64,000 nt of DNA from Frigidibacter mobilis. Its GTDB lineage: Bacteria > Pseudomonadota > Alphaproteobacteria > Rhodobacterales > Rhodobacteraceae. The stretch covers positions 1,054,001 through 1,118,000 of the forward strand of contig NZ_CP012661.1 of NCBI RefSeq assembly GCF_001620265.1, given 5' to 3'. The translations under genes were made by a program, and so were the position numbers. Shown here piece after piece: positions 62,673 to 64,000 of the stretch. Positions within the stretch are counted from its first letter, which is position 1; each line of letters opens with the position of its first letter. Below the pieces are notes generated by a model, which worked only from the letters and a program-made list of their open reading frames with translations, had not been told where the DNA came from and ran no database searches.

Positions 62673-63397
62673 GCGGCCCCCCGCTCGCAGACCGGCGCGT
62701 CGTCGTCGAAATCCTCCGCCATCTGGCGCGCGCGGAATAGATTTTCCGCGGTCAGCACGGTTTCGGTGGGCCCATGCGCCACCTTCTCGCGCGCCAGAAG
62801 CAGTGTTTGCGGAAAGTGCTTCCGCACCGCATCCATGTCATGCAGGACCGCCAGTACCGTGCGCCCTTCTCCATGCCAGCGCTTGACGACCAACAGCAGT
62901 TCGGCGGCGGTGCGGGTGTCGAGCGCAGTGAATGGCTCGTCCAGCAAGATCAGCCTGGCGTCCTGCAACAGCACCCGCGCGAACATCACGCGCTGCATCT
63001 GGCCGCCCGACAAGGCTGAGATCGGGCGCTTGTCGAAGCCGGTCAAGCCCACGGCCACCAGCGCCTCGGCGACGCGCGCGGCATCGGCGCCCCGGATGCG
63101 GCCAAAGGCCCCCGCGCGGTGCCACAACCCCATAGCGACAAAGGCACCTACCGTGATCGGGAAGCTGCGGTCCACTTCGGAAAGCTGCGGCAGATAGGCC
63201 AGCCGTGCGGCCTTGCGGTCTATCCGGCCTTCAAGTGGTACAAGCTCGCCGGTAAGGCCCTTGAGCAGCGTCGATTTGCCCGCGCCGTTCGGGCCGACGA
63301 TGGCCGTCAGGCTGCCGGTTTCAATCTCGACATCCAGGTGATGTACCGCAGGGTGGCGGTCATAGCCAAGCGTCAGGTCACGGATCGACACTGCCAT
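62669..63397 (-). CDS. znuC: Zinc ABC transporter ATP-binding protein
   Basis: 242 residues. Walker A GPNGAGKST, signature LSGGQMQRVMFARVL, Walker B LILLDEPFTALD, H-loop LHDMD. Drives uptake by ZnuB; the operon order zur-like, small protein, znuC, znuB, znuA is clear from minimal spacing. Confidence 0.95.
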   Translation of the reverse strand: MAVSIRDLTLGYDRHPAVHHLDVEIETGSLTAIVGPNGAGKSTLLKGLTGELVPLEGRIDRKAARLAYLPQLSEVDRSFPITVGAFVAMGLWHRAGAFGRIRGADAARVAEALVAVGLTGFDKRPISALSGGQMQRVMFARVLLQDARLILLDEPFTALDTRTAAELLLVVKRWHGEGRTVLAVLHDMDAVRKHFPQTLLLAREKVAHGPTETVLTAENLFRARQMAEDFDDDAPVCERGAA

Positions 63398-63400
63398 CGT

Positions 63401-63502
63401 TCAGCCCACCACCGCCCAAAGGCCGACCCACAGCGCGCCCGACACCCCAAGCGCGATGGCCAGCCGCCAGGCGGCGCCCGACAAAAGCAGGTCCCGGTTC
63501 AT
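63401..63502 (-). CDS. 33-residue membrane protein of the zinc operon
   Basis: MNRDLLLSGAAWRLAIALG and on to a tail GLWAVVG gives one membrane segment. The ATG overlaps the stop of the regulator gene (63499-63502) and the stop is 3 bases before the znuC start, so it lies exactly in an operon slot. Very short proteins in this slot are easily missed. Role unknown; perhaps a small subunit or adaptor for the transporter. Confidence 0.6.
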   Translation of the reverse strand: MNRDLLLSGAAWRLAIALGVSGALWVGLWAVVG

Positions 63503-63921
63503 GCCTTGCTCGCCGCGCAATCGCCACAGCGGCCGCGCACTTCTATGGTCCTTCTTGCCTCGGCGAAGCCTTCGGCCGCGAGGCGGAGGTGCAGGCTGTC
63601 GAACAGATCGGGCGTAGCCAGGTTGCGTACGGATCCGCAATCGTCGCAGATCGCCACGACACCCGGCGCGGGCGAGGTCAGTGGCACCCAGGCGCGCAGG
63701 GTTTCGATCCGCCGAACGAGCCCGGTATCCTCCAGCCCCTTCAGCGCGCGATAGACGGTCGGCGGCGCCGCCACGCCCCCGCCCTGCTGCATCCGGTCCA
63801 GCAGCTGATAGGCCGTCATCGGGGTGTTGGACATGCGCAAAAGGCTCAGCACCTTGGCCTCGTTCGGTGTCAGCTGAGGCGCCGCAGCGGCCTCCATCTG
63901 CATGACCAAAGCATCGGCCAC
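63499..63921 (-). CDS. zur: Fur-family regulator, Zur-like
   Basis: 140 residues if begun at GTG 63921. The HTH is LTPNEAKVLSLLRMSNTPMTAYQLLDRM with PTVYRALKGLEDTGLVRRIE. Two C-x2-C pairs (CDDC and CGDC) bind the structural zinc; the usual His-rich sensing site is reduced. It starts the zinc operon, so Zur is the likely identity. The frame is not closed upstream; the ORF continues into the GNAT tail at 63922-64000, so the start is uncertain. Could be an in-frame fusion. Confidence 0.82.
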   Translation of the reverse strand: MADALVMQMEAAAAPQLTPNEAKVLSLLRMSNTPMTAYQLLDRMQQGGGVAAPPTVYRALKGLEDTGLVRRIETLRAWVPLTSPAPGVVAICDDCGSVRNLATPDLFDSLHLRLAAEGFAEARRTIEVRGRCGDCAASKA

Positions 63922-64000
63922 CGGACTGGAGCGGCGATGCCAGGCTGCCGGGCGAAGCTCTGTCTGCCGGAAGCCGCGGCGTTCGTAGAACGCGATGGCC
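63922..64000 (-). CDS. GNAT acetyltransferase C-terminal tail, in frame with zur, partial
   Basis: The 26 codons upstream of the regulator start read AIAFYERRGF, the classic motif-B end of a GNAT acetyltransferase, then TELRPAAWHRRSSPVADALV, and flow without stop into the regulator. The gene runs off the right edge. It is either the end of an overlapping upstream GNAT gene or the N-terminal domain of a GNAT-Fur fusion. Confidence 0.5.

Overview
The window is high-GC chromosomal DNA from an alphaproteobacterium, most likely Rhodobacteraceae (Rhodobacter/Paracoccus relatives). This is inferred from the murA-DUF2948-hisD-UPF0262-phosphatase-infA-maf-RNase E/G-yacG-tRNA-Phe gene order, an alphaproteobacterial-type tRNA-His (no extra 5' G, A at the discriminator), an NDUFS4-like complex I subunit and frequent ATGA gene overlaps. 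I cannot name the species.

Layout. (1) 1-7.5 kb looks like the end of an accessory island abutting the 3' end of tRNA-Phe. It holds the 5' part of an AAA ATPase running off the left edge, an N-terminally decayed nucleotidyltransferase-fold gene, an AT-rich block packed with TGTAAC repeats, nested inverted repeats and an 18-bp perfect palindrome, and a 1,699-residue protein joining a DEDD-type exonuclease-like domain, a RecQ-type helicase and a UvrD-type helicase. This is the best candidate for an undescribed system. (2) 7.5-16.4 kb is a core minus-strand operon, with three accessory genes (nitrilase, GNAT, NTF2-like) set into it; murA is frameshifted. (3) 16.4-21.5 kb holds a hybrid histidine kinase, a small exported molybdopterin-fold protein that lacks cysteine, a divergent LuxR-type response regulator, and tRNA-Thr and tRNA-His. 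(4) 21.9-26.7 kb is opgG-opgH-opgC for periplasmic glucan synthesis, with an in-frame stop near the start of opgH. (5) 26.7-41.8 kb mixes acetate/acyl phosphate metabolism (ackA and a MaoC-phosphotransacylase fusion), a ParA ATPase, small envelope proteins, uvrB, the NDUFS4-like subunit, a PepSY membrane protein, a quinone reductase/LysR pair, a TetR regulator and an anion permease. (6) 41.9-44.4 kb is modABC. (7) 44.7-53.0 kb is a LysR-controlled catabolic cluster: AtuA-like protein, its small C-terminal partner, aldehyde dehydrogenase (frameshifted), iron alcohol dehydrogenase and a full TRAP transporter. (8) 53.1-57.8 kb is a FecI-type sigma factor/FecR/STN-containing TonB receptor/heme oxygenase unit. 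(9) 57.9-64 kb is a zinc uptake and zinc chaperone operon: Zur-like regulator, 33-residue membrane protein, ZnuC, ZnuB, ZnuA, thioredoxin-reductase-like protein, CobW GTPase and a WD40-like protein.

Sequence-quality caution. murA and the aldehyde dehydrogenase each carry an apparent one-base loss in a G run in the same context (GGGGCGGAA). maf has no usual start codon and opgH has an early TAA. Because murA is essential in most bacteria, part of this may be base-calling error rather than real gene decay.
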